The notes: generated by a model not told the origin, from the sequence alone. 64,000 nt of DNA from Nematopogon swammerdamellus (GCA_946902875.1 OX336342.1:11029523-11093522); one strand, 5' to 3'. Counted from the stretch's first letter, positions 11,201 to 20,691 are shown. A program made the numbers and translations.

Positions 11201-11253
11201 GAAACGCTCTTCAATTGTTGTACTGTCATGTTGGTGTTTTGAGGAAGGTGCAC
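8248..11253 (-). CDS. Endonuclease/reverse transcriptase polyprotein of the intact retrotransposon
   Basis: A frame of 1001 codons that nicks target DNA and reverse-transcribes the element RNA there. N-terminal exonuclease-endonuclease-phosphatase domain at about 30-250, with the catalytic signatures NIRGL (~33), LTETQ (~58), GDFNAHH (~165) and TSDHC (~238). Reverse transcriptase at about 480-760, with ASGPDGIP, RPIAITSLL, DVAKAFDRVWH, GVPQGSVLSP and the active-site YADD (~699). The thumb/C-terminal region has QIRSCVEYCSHLWDG, SLDSIQRRAVRLVNDP and the terminal FIYRVANMWNSLPP. There is no RNase H domain. The first codon of the listed frame is GTG after an in-frame TAG; the first ATG is codon 9 (11227-11229), the likelier start. 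All catalytic residues look present. Jockey/CR1 superclade; exact clade not decided. Confidence 0.93.
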   Translation of the reverse strand: MHLPQNTNMTVQQLKSVSTAVHNPGTFGVDLANIRGLHTNLNAVHLHLEQVGLAMLFLTETQISRPDDTSYLHYPGYTLEESFRPKAGVCLFVRSDICCRRLYCLEDPDFSVLWVHVDVGMDTRVYACLYRSHNGDRETTRVLEYLNRAADDAQARYPSAELVFVGDFNAHHASWLGSSKTDFAGRAVHDFALTQNLTQLVTHHTRVPDRVGDASSLLDLLLTTHPTGYKVSVTAPLGTSDHCLVRSSVPLSRPVKRAPGTRRVWHYKSADWDGMREHFSSFPWRQLCFRWPDSSSCAVAVSEVIQGAMEMFIPSSVKSLGGKSQPWFNTECAAAISEKNTAYKAWSRARTRRDPNTANLKQTYNAASKTSKRVIARAKFEHIGRIGDKLIEHPSGSRQFWSLAKSVEANFCRSSLPPLQRPDGSLAFSAKEKADLLVALFAQNSHLDDGGAKPPSIPGCDCTMPEIQFRQGTVRRELFALDARKASGPDGIPALVLKTCAPELAPVLTRLYRLSYSTGRVPSAWKSANVQPVPKKGDRSDPKNYRPIAITSLLCKVMERIINTQLMTYLERKDLLSDRQYGFRPNRSAGDLLVHVCHKMGDALENHGEGMAIGLDVAKAFDRVWHKALLSKLPSYGLPSGLCDWIGDFLHGRNIKVLIDGCCSDAMLVNAGVPQGSVLSPTLFLLHINDLLESGEINCYADDSTPLARYTCHPTASLAEVEKNRLHLVLELEETLNKVSTWGLQNLVEFNASKTQACVFSAKRTPFTAAPTFQGTSLKVEEHIGILGVELTRDLNFGRHIEEKAKVASRKLGVLNKVRQYFTPSQKLLLYKAQIRSCVEYCSHLWDGSAKYLLGSLDSIQRRAVRLVNDPEVSRNLETLQLRRDVGSLCVFYRLYHGECSKELHDAIPPSPFYHRSTRNRLGMHPHTVDIPPLRTNRSCKSFIYRVANMWNSLPPASFPLMYSLGSFKHNVKVHLAGRQGIRSPRKYSNARGRRRTTPLR

Positions 11254-11830
11254 AGGGAGCTAACAGAGATGATTGATGGGCAAAGCGTATCTCCATGGCC
11301 TCATCACAAATGGTCCAGGTTGGTGAGATGCCGACACGATGGACGGAAGGGCCCCCGGTCCCCCCCGGGAGTGGCCGCCGGGACCCCCGGCAATCCGGTC
11401 GCCAACCGGCACGACGGTCCACCCCGAGATTATGCGCCGGTTGATGGGGCAGCTTCCTCACAGTGGCAATCTGGAGGCCAGGCCCCTAAACTACCCAGCG
11501 GGCGGGCAGCGGAAAACCCGTTTCACCGGGTCTCCCTGGCAATCGTGTCGACGTCACACTCCCAGACGCAGTGAGTCAGCTTTGGTGACACTGGCCCACT
11601 CCTCAACTCCACCAGCCCCCCCTGCTACTGGGTCTCCGGGATACGTGCCGGAACACAGCGAACTGCTTGGCGGCACGACTTATCACCGGGTGTGGTGGCG
11701 AAACCCAGGCGACCATGCGGTCTACCACACGCTAGTTGGTTGCTCATTTGGCACTACCCGGGAGGCACGTGCGACTTATTAGTGACCCGAAGGTGTCGGC
11801 GGACGCGAGCAACTTAACCCCCCATTATTC
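11254..11830 (-). promoter_or_regulatory. GC-rich leader / presumed 5' UTR of the retrotransposon
   Basis: About 575 nt, distinctly GC-rich against AT-rich flanks, upstream of the polyprotein. Non-LTR elements usually carry an internal promoter here; this is inferred, as no motif was identified. A 103-codon minus frame (11150-11461) overlaps the polyprotein start by about 80 nt; its product resembles nothing known to me. Confidence 0.45.
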
Positions 11831-12479
11831 GTTAGTCTTGAATAAATAAGAAGATTGCAAGAGAGATTATCGAGAGCAGTGCGACACAGCACTACAACAA
11901 CTCTATCTGTTGACAATTTGAAGCACGTAGTTCGCCTTTTTTCCCCAACTTCTCCACTTTAAACTCTATTTACATCTGCCAACAACTTTGTCTCGCTCCT
12001 AATGTCATTTTGTTTCGCTTAGAAATTGTTCAATTCTACCATGGAGTTTGCCGCCCCCCTCCACGCCCCCTCGCCCGCCGCCCGCTGCCCGCGCTCATTG
12101 GTTCATCTCTAGAGTGTGCTTCAAACGGAATTATTAGATAATTATATTTAGTGTCAAACAGCCGAATACGTAATGTGCACAACACTTAAGTTGAAGTTAG
12201 GTTATGTTACAATTAATATGTTATTAGGTTTTGACGTAGGTATATCGTGATTTAGTATTTTATTGTAATGTAATTTTTTGTATTACTAATTTGGTACATT
12301 TTAATCTAATAGTCCCACATATAATCAATGTTTATTATCAATGTATGTAGAGTCCGCGCGCGGGCTCCGAGGAATCGGTGGCTGTGAAATTAATTAATTT
12401 AATTTGTATAGAATGTTAAATATATTAAAATTTTGTCATTATTTTACTCATGTTTTTAAGTTTACACTGTTATTAATTA
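11831..12479. other. Unassigned AT-rich DNA with a CCGCCC-rich patch
   Basis: A C-rich stretch at 12050-12100 lies inside AT-rich sequence. No gene or repeat recognised. Confidence 0.4.
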
Positions 12480-12970
12480 TATTCATTTTTAAGTTTCCGG
12501 ATTAACAGTAGGTTTAAAGACTTACATAAGTCGACGTTTCGCCCGCTACGTCACGGGCTTCATCAGGAACTGCGGGAGTTCCTGGAGCCGACGTCTGGTG
12601 TCCGTTGTACCGGACGTCAAACTGCTCTTTTTCGAAGATTGTAGCTGTGGGTAGGTTGCACAATATTCGGCATCGGTGTTAGATCGCGATCCGTACATCG
12701 TACGAAGTCCCGGCTGCACACAACACTCACTTTGTCTTCAGACGCTGGCTTGGCGGAAGATCTTGCAGATGTGTACTCTGACAGCACGGGCAGCCAAGAA
12801 GGTGATAAATTCATACTGTCGTCCCTGTTGAAATTTCTGTGCCTGGTGATTTCGATGGCTTCCCTGACTAGGCGTGGAGTGTAGTGTCGTTCTACCGCTA
12901 GTACCGACTTTAACTTCGACTTATGTAAGTCTTTAAACCTACTGTTAATCCGGAAACTTAAAAATGAATA
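12480..12970 (-). mobile_element. Penelope-like retroelement 3' end between perfect 55-bp inverted repeats
   Basis: Identical inverted copies at 12480-12534 and 12916-12970 (55/55 by eye) bound about 380 bp. The interior, read on the minus strand, gives RLVREAIEITRHRNFNRDD, then LSPSWLPVL and a stop after YNLRKRAV (12617). The 'REAIEI-K/R-x-NFNRdDG-xLSxxWxPVL' pattern is typical of the region after the GIY-YIG nuclease of Penelope-like elements. Downstream of the stop lies a hammerhead-like motif. The GIY-YIG and RT domains are missing, so the copy is severely 5'-truncated. Inverted terminal repeats are reported for some Penelope-like elements, but a perfect pair on so short a copy is notable. 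Confidence 0.75.
12531..12570 (-). ncRNA. Hammerhead-ribozyme-like motif in the Penelope-like terminus
   Basis: Minus strand: CTGATGA, an extra A, then GCCCG and CGGGC (5-bp stem, 8-nt loop), then GAAAC followed by GTC. These are the conserved core boxes of hammerhead ribozymes, described in Penelope-like elements. The extra A after CTGATGA and the lack of an obvious stem III make self-cleavage by a single copy uncertain. Confidence 0.5.
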
Positions 12971-13069
12971 TTAATTTACTCTACTAGGAGAGTTATATTA
13001 TACTAATTAGATAAAAGAAAATATAAAAGGTAGTTATATTTTCAAAAACATTGACGAAATACTCGCGAA

Positions 13070-13372
13070 TCAGTTTTGAATTAGTTTAGTGAGTCTCACA
13101 TACATTGTGTCCACTCCGCTCGCTAACTCCGCAACTTCGACAAACTTCCCAAGTCTGCCCGTCTCGCCAAATCTGGGACTCGCGTCCAGTCTAAACTGGG
13201 CGACTCGCCGAATACCACTCGTGCGGTCTGAGACGATCACCACGCTCCGCAAACTCCTAACACAAATCTCTGGAGAGAATTCATCCGTAAAACGTGATAG
13301 AAGTTGCGTTGCCACGTCTGAAGATCTTAAGACAGTAGGCTTCTTCTTAGCCTCCAGAAGAAATTTTGGAAT
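13070..13372. other. Unidentified segment of balanced composition, open on both strands
   Basis: A roughly 300-bp patch with frames of 81 codons (minus, 13070-13315) and 110 codons (plus, from 13089, running into the SINE). Neither resembles a known family. It may be a decayed element. Low support for coding. Confidence 0.2.
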
Positions 13373-13438
13373 TTTATGGAAACTGACATGTTTGGCTACA
13401 TCGCCTACACAGCATCCGTGATGTTAGCCCATCATACC
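13373..13438 (-). mobile_element. SINE A, 3' end only
   Basis: Last ~60 bp of the family ('atggaaactgacatg...' in plus orientation), abutting another SINE A copy in the same orientation. Two tails in tandem suggest insertion of one copy into or beside the A tail of the other. Confidence 0.7.
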
Positions 13439-13580
13439 TTTTTTATGGAAACTGACACGATTAGCTACATCACCTACTACATCCGTGATGTCACCCCATA
13501 ACACCTTGATGAACTAGGTGCCATGTCAGTGCATCCCTTCGGTCATGCCGGCTACACTAAACTGGACTGAAAACACAAAC
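13439..13580 (-). mobile_element. SINE A, 5'-truncated
   Basis: Minus-strand copy from the A tail (T run at left) to about the 'gttttccgtcc' part of the body. It has the 'cggcacgac' subfamily state. The head is absent. Confidence 0.8.
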
Positions 13581-13927
13581 AACGAAATATAACCTTGGTG
13601 AACTCTTCCCTTTGGTCGTTGATGTTTGTGCCTACTAGTTTGTAAGTTATATACGTACGATACATTTAATATGTGTTATTATTATACACAGTGTTATGTT
13701 ATGTGCTTTGAAGCAAGACACCTTTTCGTAACCTACACAAGCTGGTTTATGATCATAATATGCCCATTAAGAGTTGAATAATATAATAAACTAATATCGT
13801 TTATTTATTTATAATAGCAACAAAATTGTAAACATGTCCTGTAGGTATATGATAATATCAATAAATATTCCATTCTATTATATTGTATTCATTACTACCT
13901 TGTAATATACCTATCGGAGTAAGTTCA
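13581..13927. other. Unassigned AT-rich DNA
   Basis: No recognisable feature. Confidence 0.4.
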
Positions 13928-14110
13928 CCGTACTGGATGTAAGATGGCCGCATAGCAACCTCGGTTGTGTTCTCCTCTAGTCCAGTATAGCCAGCAATCC
14001 AGGGAAGTCTCCGGTATGGCACCTACCTTCTCGGAGGTGATATTGGCTGGTCGGAGCATGTGCTTTGGCCCCTCCGACTCAGATACCCATACCGGATTAC
14101 ATAAAAAAAA
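13928..14110 (+). mobile_element. SINE family C, 5'-truncated
   Basis: From the central body (CCGTACTGGATGTAAGATGG) to 'ccggattacat' and a run of eight A. The tRNA-like head is missing. Matches the plus-to-tail direction of the fuller copies at 19699 and 35211. Confidence 0.8.
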
Positions 14111-14149
14111 GGCACGAATCCCGGGTAATTTCCTTGACTGATGTTCGAC

Positions 14150-14584
14150 TAAGACTGAACTTCTTAACTCAAAATTACAAATTTAAAAAACCCCCGACTC
14201 TTAAAAAGTCAAAAATAATTTCCGTTTACTTACTTAAAGTAGTCGGTAGACCGCTAAGTAAATTCCCGCGCAACTTTCGAGTCTTTATATTTAATTTACT
14301 TAGCGGTCCCCCGACTCCCTTTAGTAAGTAAACGGAAATTATTTTTGACTTTTTAAGAGTCGGGGGTTTTTTAAATTTGTAATTTAACTTTTATTTCAAG
14401 CTTTTTAAAAAAAACCGCATGCAAATCGGTCCACTTTTTAAGATAATTATTTTTTTTATTACTTAATTACTTTATTACTTGATTACAAACATAGCTAAGA
14501 ACCATCCCGATTAAACAGGCTTCCTAATAAAAAAAACCGCATCCAAATCGGTCCATCCGTTTGGGAGCTACGATGCCACAGACA

Positions 14585-14625
<41 letters not shown>

Positions 14626-14668
14626 AACTTATAACACCCCTCCGTTTTTTTCGTCGGGGGTTAAAAAT
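14150..14668 (-). mobile_element. Family E element with internal foldback
   Basis: Contains inverted arms at 14177-14263 and 14294-14380 (about 87 bp each, high identity, short loop), then the 'aaatcggtccatccgtttgggagctacgatgcc' module, a pure CA microsatellite, and the end 'acacccctccg...cgtcgggggtta'. Related copies: 34022 (plus), 57200 (plus), 61645 (minus). I recognise the 'taacccccgacg' end as common in Lepidoptera. Non-coding; mechanism unknown. Confidence 0.75.
14583..14622 (+). repeat. (CA)n microsatellite
   Basis: About 20 uninterrupted AC units inside the family E element. Related copies carry shorter, impure GT/CA tracts at the same place, so the microsatellite grows from the element itself. 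Confidence 0.9.
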
Positions 14669-15520
14669 AGAGATATTATACATCAAACTATATTATATAA
14701 CATTATTATATATCGGTGACAAACATTAGAATGAACTGGAATTGAATTAATCACTCTTTATATACCTACACATTTCGTAATACCTTTCTCGCTCGACGTC
14801 TTCACTTCATTACGAATTCCCCCGCTCCACAACCGACACGTTGTATTCTCCGGGCGGGTGCGCGCGGTGGGGGCGGTGAGGCTGACCGCCTATCGCCCCG
14901 CGAGCTTTGCCTTCGCCAAAATAAAATCACCCAAGGCGTTTATGCCTCCGAAAATAACACCCATTCATATAAACCATAAAGCAGAACACCACATTTTGCT
15001 TAACGCGCCTCATTTGGCAGCCCTTATAGCCGGTAAGCGGCAGACGATTCATCTTAGAGGCTGCGGCGGCGAAGGCTTCGCCGGCGAAGGCGCCCCGGCG
15101 GCCGAGCCTCAATAAAATGTTTATGAAAGTGCGGCCCCGCCCGCGCGTCCTCTAACGGACTGTCCTAATAAGATTACCTGACGTCTCGAATATTGCAGGC
15201 ATTCGTCACGCCTCAGGCCGCCTATGAATAACGTCGACTTATTTTGAGGTTTTGCGTATAGGTTGGGAGCCTCTGAGAAGATTGAGCTTTATATCGATAA
15301 TAATGGTGCGATGCGATGGAACATTGTTATGAAAGTATTGTGTCATTTGAATTAAAATTAGAGATGGATTGTTATTCCGTTTGGAGGAATCGCCTTTTAC
15401 ACTTGCAACATATTTTATTATTAATTTATATCTTCTTATAAATATAATGAAATTAAATGTAAGTAGTTTTGTGATATTCTTTTTTGTATAGGTAGTTAAT
15501 AATATAATACAATTTAATAA
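14669..15520. other. Unassigned, with a GC-rich stretch at 14820-15140
   Basis: The GC-rich part is open on both strands (85 codons plus from 14858, 61 minus), but the proteins are not recognisable. The remainder is AT-rich. Confidence 0.35.
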
Positions 15521-15668
15521 TCTTCGTGCCTTACTTGCTGCTTGATAGTTATCTTGTCCTAATACATCACCAAACTTGGTGGTCGGTGTTGTGCTGTATT
15601 TACCAGAGACCTTGCAGTACAACACTGATTACTCTTCTTACGCCGATTTCGGGATATAGCGTGAGGAA
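15521..15668 (+). mobile_element. Family H, 3' part
   Basis: Matches the second half of the copy at 7512 ('ttcgtgccttac...gtggtcggtgttgtgctgta...ggatatagcgtg'). Confidence 0.65.
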
Positions 15669-15704
15669 TTATGTAAGTATATTGTATATGTGACCTGTTG
15701 TCAA

Positions 15705-16094
15705 AAGGTTGAAAGTTACCCAGCGAGCACTGGAGCGACCCTTGCTGAGAATATCGCTACGTGATATGGTGCGTAACGAGGCAATCCGCCGACGCACCAA
15801 AGTAGTCTATATTGGACACCGGGTGGCTAAGTTCAAGTTGCAGTGGGCTGGGTTAGTTAGCCGAAGAGACGACGACCGTTGGAGTAACCACGGCCGCCAG
15901 TGTAGGTTACACTGGCGGCCGTGGACAGGAAAACGGAGTGTCGAAAGACCACCCGCCAGGTGGGAAGACAACATCAAGTACCTACGTCGGTGAAAATCAG
16001 TGGTTCCGTACCGCTGAAGGCCGGGAGGACTGCACGAAAATTGGAGAAGCGTATGTCCAGCAGTGGACGCATACACGCTGACTGACTGACTGAC
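15705..16094 (+). pseudogene. 3' end of an RTE-clade non-LTR element
   Basis: The plus frame reads TQRALERPLLRISLRDMVRN, then IRRRTKV, AKFKLQWAGL, RRDDDRW and RPPARWEDNIK, followed after a stop by EAYVQQW. This is the hallmark C-terminus of RTE-type reverse transcriptases ('AMERxMLGISLRD ... KWxWAGH ... GRPPxRWxDD ... EAYVQQW'). It ends in a GACT simple-repeat tail (16077-16094), usual for RTE. The copy is 5'-truncated and contains a perfect palindromic duplication (15891-15925). Confidence 0.85.
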
Positions 16095-16137
16095 ATGTAC
16101 GTGTGTATAGTTGAATACTTATATATTATGTACATTC

Positions 16138-16480
16138 TTTTTTTTATGTAATCCGGTATGGATGGCTGTGTTGGAGGGGCTAAAGCGCATGATCCGACCA
16201 GCCATATCACCTCCGAGAAGGTAGGTGCCATACCGGAGACTTCCCTGGATTTCTGGCTATACTGGACTAGAGGAGAACACAATCGGGGCTGCTATGCGGC
16301 CATCTTAAATCCATTACGGTGGTATCAACCCAGTCGGCTACAATTAGACCCTACGACCTAGTAAGGGGAAAGGGAAGGGACCTACAGTTTTACACCGGTT
16401 CCGAACGGTGAAGCAGCAGGTGTAGGTATTGTCAGAAAAAAACTCATTGGTACACGCCGACGGGATTCGAACCGAGAAAT
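16138..16480 (-). mobile_element. SINE C, nearly full length
   Basis: The T run at left is the A tail; the B-box-like sequence (complement of 'gggattcgaacc', near 16461) is at right. It carries the whole shared central body. The A-box half of the head is lost. Confidence 0.85.
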
Positions 16481-17529
16481 TAAATACGCTAAATAAATAA
16501 TTGATGAGAATAAAAAAAAACATCTCGAACGCGGGTACTCTTTTCTATTCTGGGATTATAGCATTACAGCACGCTGCTGTCGGGCCGGGCGTACTGTTTG
16601 TAGAGTATATGCTGCTTATCGCGGCAACCAGTAAGCATTTATTTTCATTCTTGCACGCGGATGAAATATGCCATTTGAGAGTGGTGTACACGTAGGTAGG
16701 CATTATGTATTTGAGTGAGTGCGTGTCGTGTCGCGCCGGACTAGGCTGAAAGGTGCCGAGCACGCGAGCCCGCGTGTGCTGAGCTCCCGCCTCCCCGCCG
16801 CGCCGCACGCTGCCTCTCACCCCGGGGTGCGCGGGTCGAGGTCCGACGCACGGAGGGTGTAAATTGAAATAATAAATCTACGCCGTAATAAATTTGATAA
16901 TTTACGGCCGGAAAAAAACACGAAACACGTTTTGACCTCGTTCCAGATTAATGTGGTCAAAAGCAACGCGCGCCTGTTCAACGGAGTTTTCATAGAAGTC
17001 TTCAAATGCATGACAGTTGAACACGAACCAAGCGACAGCGTTATTATGCCAGCTCTATTGCGTATTTATATAAATGTACTAGCTTTTTCCCGCGGCTTCG
17101 CTCGCGTGAAATTCGTATTTAAAAAGAAGAAAGTAAGTACCTAAGTCCGCTACCGTACTTTTATTTCGGCGCGCGGAACAATTCGGTTTGTATGAGAGCC
17201 GCATCTTAGCGTAACCGGTACTGAATTTTGTTTAGCCTATCCTGTGTCCCGTATAATCAAATGTGCTTGTACTCAGTTTAATCGAATTCGGATGGTCGGA
17301 GTTTTGGAGGAACATACATACATACATTCAGAAAAGATTTCTAAAAACCATCAATTTAGTGTTAGTATCATACATAGAGTCTACAAACACAGTATCTCAT
17401 AAAACAAAGTAACTTACTCCATGACCATCCCTTACAGATTTATTATTAGTATGATATGATGATATGATATGATGATGATATATGTGATGATGATTGATTA
17501 ATAAGTATTGTGTAAGTACTGTGAGTGTG
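16481..17529. other. Unassigned, with common moth repeat scrap at 17075-17125
   Basis: The segment 'actagctttttcccgcggcttcgctcgcgtgaaattcgta' is a module I recall as widespread in Lepidoptera. A GC-rich patch at 16720-16860 has no recognisable coding content. TGATA-type low complexity lies at 17450-17495. Confidence 0.45.
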
Positions 17530-17840
17530 GGGCCGGTAATTAAAAAGAATAGCCTCACTGCATCTCTCCCCGTGCATGTCGCAAAAGGCGACTAAGGGAA
17601 AAGAACAACGTGCCGTGCTAAAGGGCGACAGGCAAGGCTCTCACCTTGGCATGGTCTTTCCACCGAGTCATGCAGCAGGTGGGTTTTCACACCTTACTAG
17701 CTGCTTGATAGTTATCTCGGTGTTGTTGTAGTTATTATAGTCGATGTTGTGCTGTAATTTTCCAGAGTATTTGCAGCACAACATGAATTACTCTGCTTAC
17801 CGCGATTTTCGAGATACAGCATGTGGTGTCTGTGTGTGTG
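17530..17840 (+). mobile_element. Family H, near-complete copy
   Basis: Same order of modules as at 7512, ending at 'gatacagcatgtggt' and a GT tract. Small deletions relative to the 7512 copy. Confidence 0.7.
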
Positions 17841-19050
17841 TATTAAGTATTAATTGTTGGCGTACTGCTGAAACTGTTTACATAATATGACCAGGGTTCT
17901 GGAACGCTCGAATGGGGCTTACACTTACACTAATGGTATCGTTGCATTAGTCTATCTCTATTATTAAATACGAACTATTACATACAGCTTCACTGTAATT
18001 TAATTTGGAACGTATTCTCTAAGTCTGAAGGCAAACTCGTCAGATCTAGATAGCGCGCTTACTAAGAACACTTACTACAGACAAACAGACAGCAAGGGAA
18101 TGTTATAATAGTGGATAATTATTACAAAGGCTCGCACATTAGTTCAATACCGAAACATTAGCAAGCACTTGACACGTTTTCGTAAATACTTTCTGGGCGC
18201 AAAGTTCACACAATCTGATTTCTTCTGGCTCACTTTTCCCTCGCGTCGTGAAAGAAACCCGCTTCAGGCTGAAACAAAGAGAACGTCAATTTCTCGAAAA
18301 GTTTTCCTTGGGTGCGAACACTGCGTGTGACAGGTCCATTGTGAAGAAGTCAATTGTTAGTGAACAATTCCTTCAGGTGGCAATATTTTTTTATTTTAGA
18401 GAAATATACACTTATATGTATGGTAAATTATTAAATAGACAGTACACTTGTAAACTAATAAGTCAGACTAAACTATAAAAATGTTTATCAAGACTAATAC
18501 TAAAATAAAAATCGTGAAACGTGTATAAATAAAAAATAAACGGGTAAATAATTAAATGTTGAACAAGTAGATCACAATTCAATTTGTTTGCATAAAGTTA
18601 AACATTGCTTGTTAAAGTTACCTTGTTTTTAGCTTGGTGTTAAAAATTTGTGCTTTATGGGAAATGTCATTACATAATATACAATTTCAGTTAGTAAACC
18701 TATGTTTACTGTTATTGCAATGAGTTTTATACAAAACGAAAGTTTCATTAAACGCAATGGTTTGGACATCTGAATTTAATTTGTCTCCAGTAAGTAATGA
18801 GATCCAACGATTTAGTTAATAATGTTATTATAATATTACGAAACTGTAGGTTTGGACGAATACGTAACGAATTTAGAAATGAAATGCATGTTCATTTCTC
18901 ATTTCTTTCAGTACCTACGTACATAAATAATCTTAGCCTCATTTTCTTTCAGGTAGCTAACTCCTATATTTTCTTAATGTGTTCATTTTTAAATTTATTG
19001 TGGTTACTTCTTCACTATACATATACTCGTAGATGAAAAGCTGAACATAA
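17841..19050. other. Unassigned AT-rich DNA
   Basis: No recognisable gene. Short frames only. Confidence 0.4.
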
Positions 19051-19051
19051 A

Positions 19052-19140
19052 TCGAAAAATTTCGCCCCGGCCAGGATACGAACCTAGGCCTCTACGAGCC
19101 GCCACTGTATCGTGGTTACTGTTTATAGCGATCCTCCACG
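19052..19140 (-). mobile_element. tRNA-like SINE head fragment
   Basis: Minus strand contains CTAGGTTCGTATCCTGG, a good polymerase III B box, followed by CCGGGGCGAAATTTTTC. The A box is weak. It does not match the heads of SINE A or C, so a third SINE family is likely. Confidence 0.5.
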
Positions 19141-19698
19141 CAAACGGTATCCAATTAAGTGTAATTTGAAGTATTTTTTTATTAAAAATTACCGTTTGCT
19201 CTTTTAGTATACATTTTCCACCAATACCTAACAAATTATCTAAATTCTATTCGTGCCCTTTCATCACTCCTCTATTTGGCTACATAAATTACCGTCCAAT
19301 TAATGCTGATCGGCCTAAATCCGACTAGGTGAGCGTGGGCGGCTGAGGTAGGCGGGGGCGGCGGAGGCGGCGCGCGGGCGACGACGTTCAATACTTTACC
19401 TCCATATTGTCGAGCCGGTACCCGTGCGGTGGTACCGCCCTGAGTGGCTCCACTCAGCTCGATCGGGGCGAACTCGCATAAGTTATTCTCTCTCGTTAGC
19501 AGATAGCCGCTTTAATTAAATTCTTCGTCGCGAATGCTCCTCGCCTATGTCCTGATTCATGGCTATTAATTTTAAGAAGTGTTATATTGCCACTTCCTCT
19601 GGTTAGAGTAGAGGACGCTATTGTTGCATATCTGATTTGTAGGGTTCCGCCAACGTTGAGTTCCACAGTGCGTTCGAGGAACCCTTAATCTTAAGATT

Positions 19699-20128
19699 AC
19701 TTTTTTTATGTTGTCTGGTACGGGTGGCTGAGTTAGAGCGGACAAAGCAAATGCTCTGACCAGCCAATGTCACCCCCAGGAAGGTAGGTGCTATGCCGGA
19801 GACTTCCCTTCGGATTGCAGGCTAACTGGACTAGAGAAGAACACAGCCGACGCTGCAATGCGGCCATCTTACATCCAGTACGGTGGTACCAATCTAGTCG
19901 GCTAAATTCGAGCCTACTACCTAGTGTCAATAAATTAAAAGCAACAGGAACGGATCAACAGTTTTACACAAGTTCCGAACCAAATTCCGAACGGTGAAAT
20001 AGCGGGTGTAAATATGCACGTAATTTTTTCCGTCAGAAAACACTCATTAGTTCACGCCGACTGGATTCGAACCTCGGACCTCTAGCAAGAGAAGGCGAGG
20101 CCCAGACCACTCGCCCACCGGTCGCTGT
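19699..20128 (-). mobile_element. SINE C, full length with head
   Basis: On the minus strand it begins with a tRNA-like head (TGGGCGAGTGG A-box-like near 20115; GAGGTTCGAATCC B box near 20078), continues through the shared body and ends in an A tail (T run at 19701). The region 19926-20010 contains extra sequence with a partial duplication of 'gttccgaac'. Confidence 0.85.
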
Positions 20129-20568
20129 TGGATAGATAGATATTCCTTATTATTATAGATTATATTTGTTGTTCATCCAACCTTCCAATCAACCACAAAA
20201 ATTGCGTAAAAAACTATTATTACTTACTTTGTCAAAAAAAACGGAGACAAAATACTATAAAGCCTGCAAGGTTAGAAGGAACGGTTTCAGTTTGCCATTG
20301 TTTAAAATCTTCCGCTAAATTATACTTTCCCGTATTTCCGAAGAGGGAATCTCGGTTAGCGATAGTGGTCAATGACGACGCTTCAATTCAAGTCGTGTCA
20401 AAGGGCGATGTAATCTTTCTAATTTATACCTCTTTGTTCGTTCAATAAACTATGATATTTCACACGGAATGTCGTAGCGGAGTTTACCAGACCACTTACA
20501 GACTAAATTATTTTACGCGCCTCTGTCACAACTCACAACCGGGGCATTGCACCTAAACTAAAGGTTTA
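20129..20568. other. Unassigned AT-rich DNA
   Basis: No recognisable feature. Confidence 0.4.
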
Positions 20569-20691
20569 CAGTGTAGCCGGCACGATCGAAGGGAAGCACT
20601 GACGTGGCACCAAGTCCACCCGGTGTTATGAGCTGACATCACAGATGTTGTAGGTGATGTAGCCATCCGTGTCAGTTTCTATAAAAAAAAA
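20569..20691 (+). mobile_element. SINE A, 3' third
   Basis: 'cagtgtagccggcacgatcg' to the A tail at 20683-20691. It directly abuts the left end of family G at its tail. Confidence 0.8.

Larger units (their letters stand above)
8194..11830 (-). mobile_element. Apparently intact non-LTR retrotransposon with poly(A) tail
   Basis: On the minus strand the element has a GC-rich leader (about 11254-11830) opening with a G run and TTAAGTTG, then one long endonuclease/RT frame, a 3' UTR of only 31 nt (8217-8247), and a 23-nt A tail (read as T at 8194-8216). An uninterrupted frame and a pure tail suggest recent insertion. I found no ORF1 with zinc knuckles: either this lineage has one ORF, or the element is truncated within its 5' part. 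The right boundary is inferred from the drop in GC. No convincing target-site duplication was found. Confidence 0.85.

Noticed and set aside
8804..11202. Plus-strand frames of 60-171 codons across the retrotransposon
   Set aside because: They lie antisense to the intact polyprotein frame and have no recognisable domain; shadows of the real frame.
11900..11960. Target-site duplication for the intact retrotransposon
   Set aside because: 'ttcgccttttttcc' near 11930 only loosely resembles 'gccttttcg' beside the A tail; too short and T-rich to accept.
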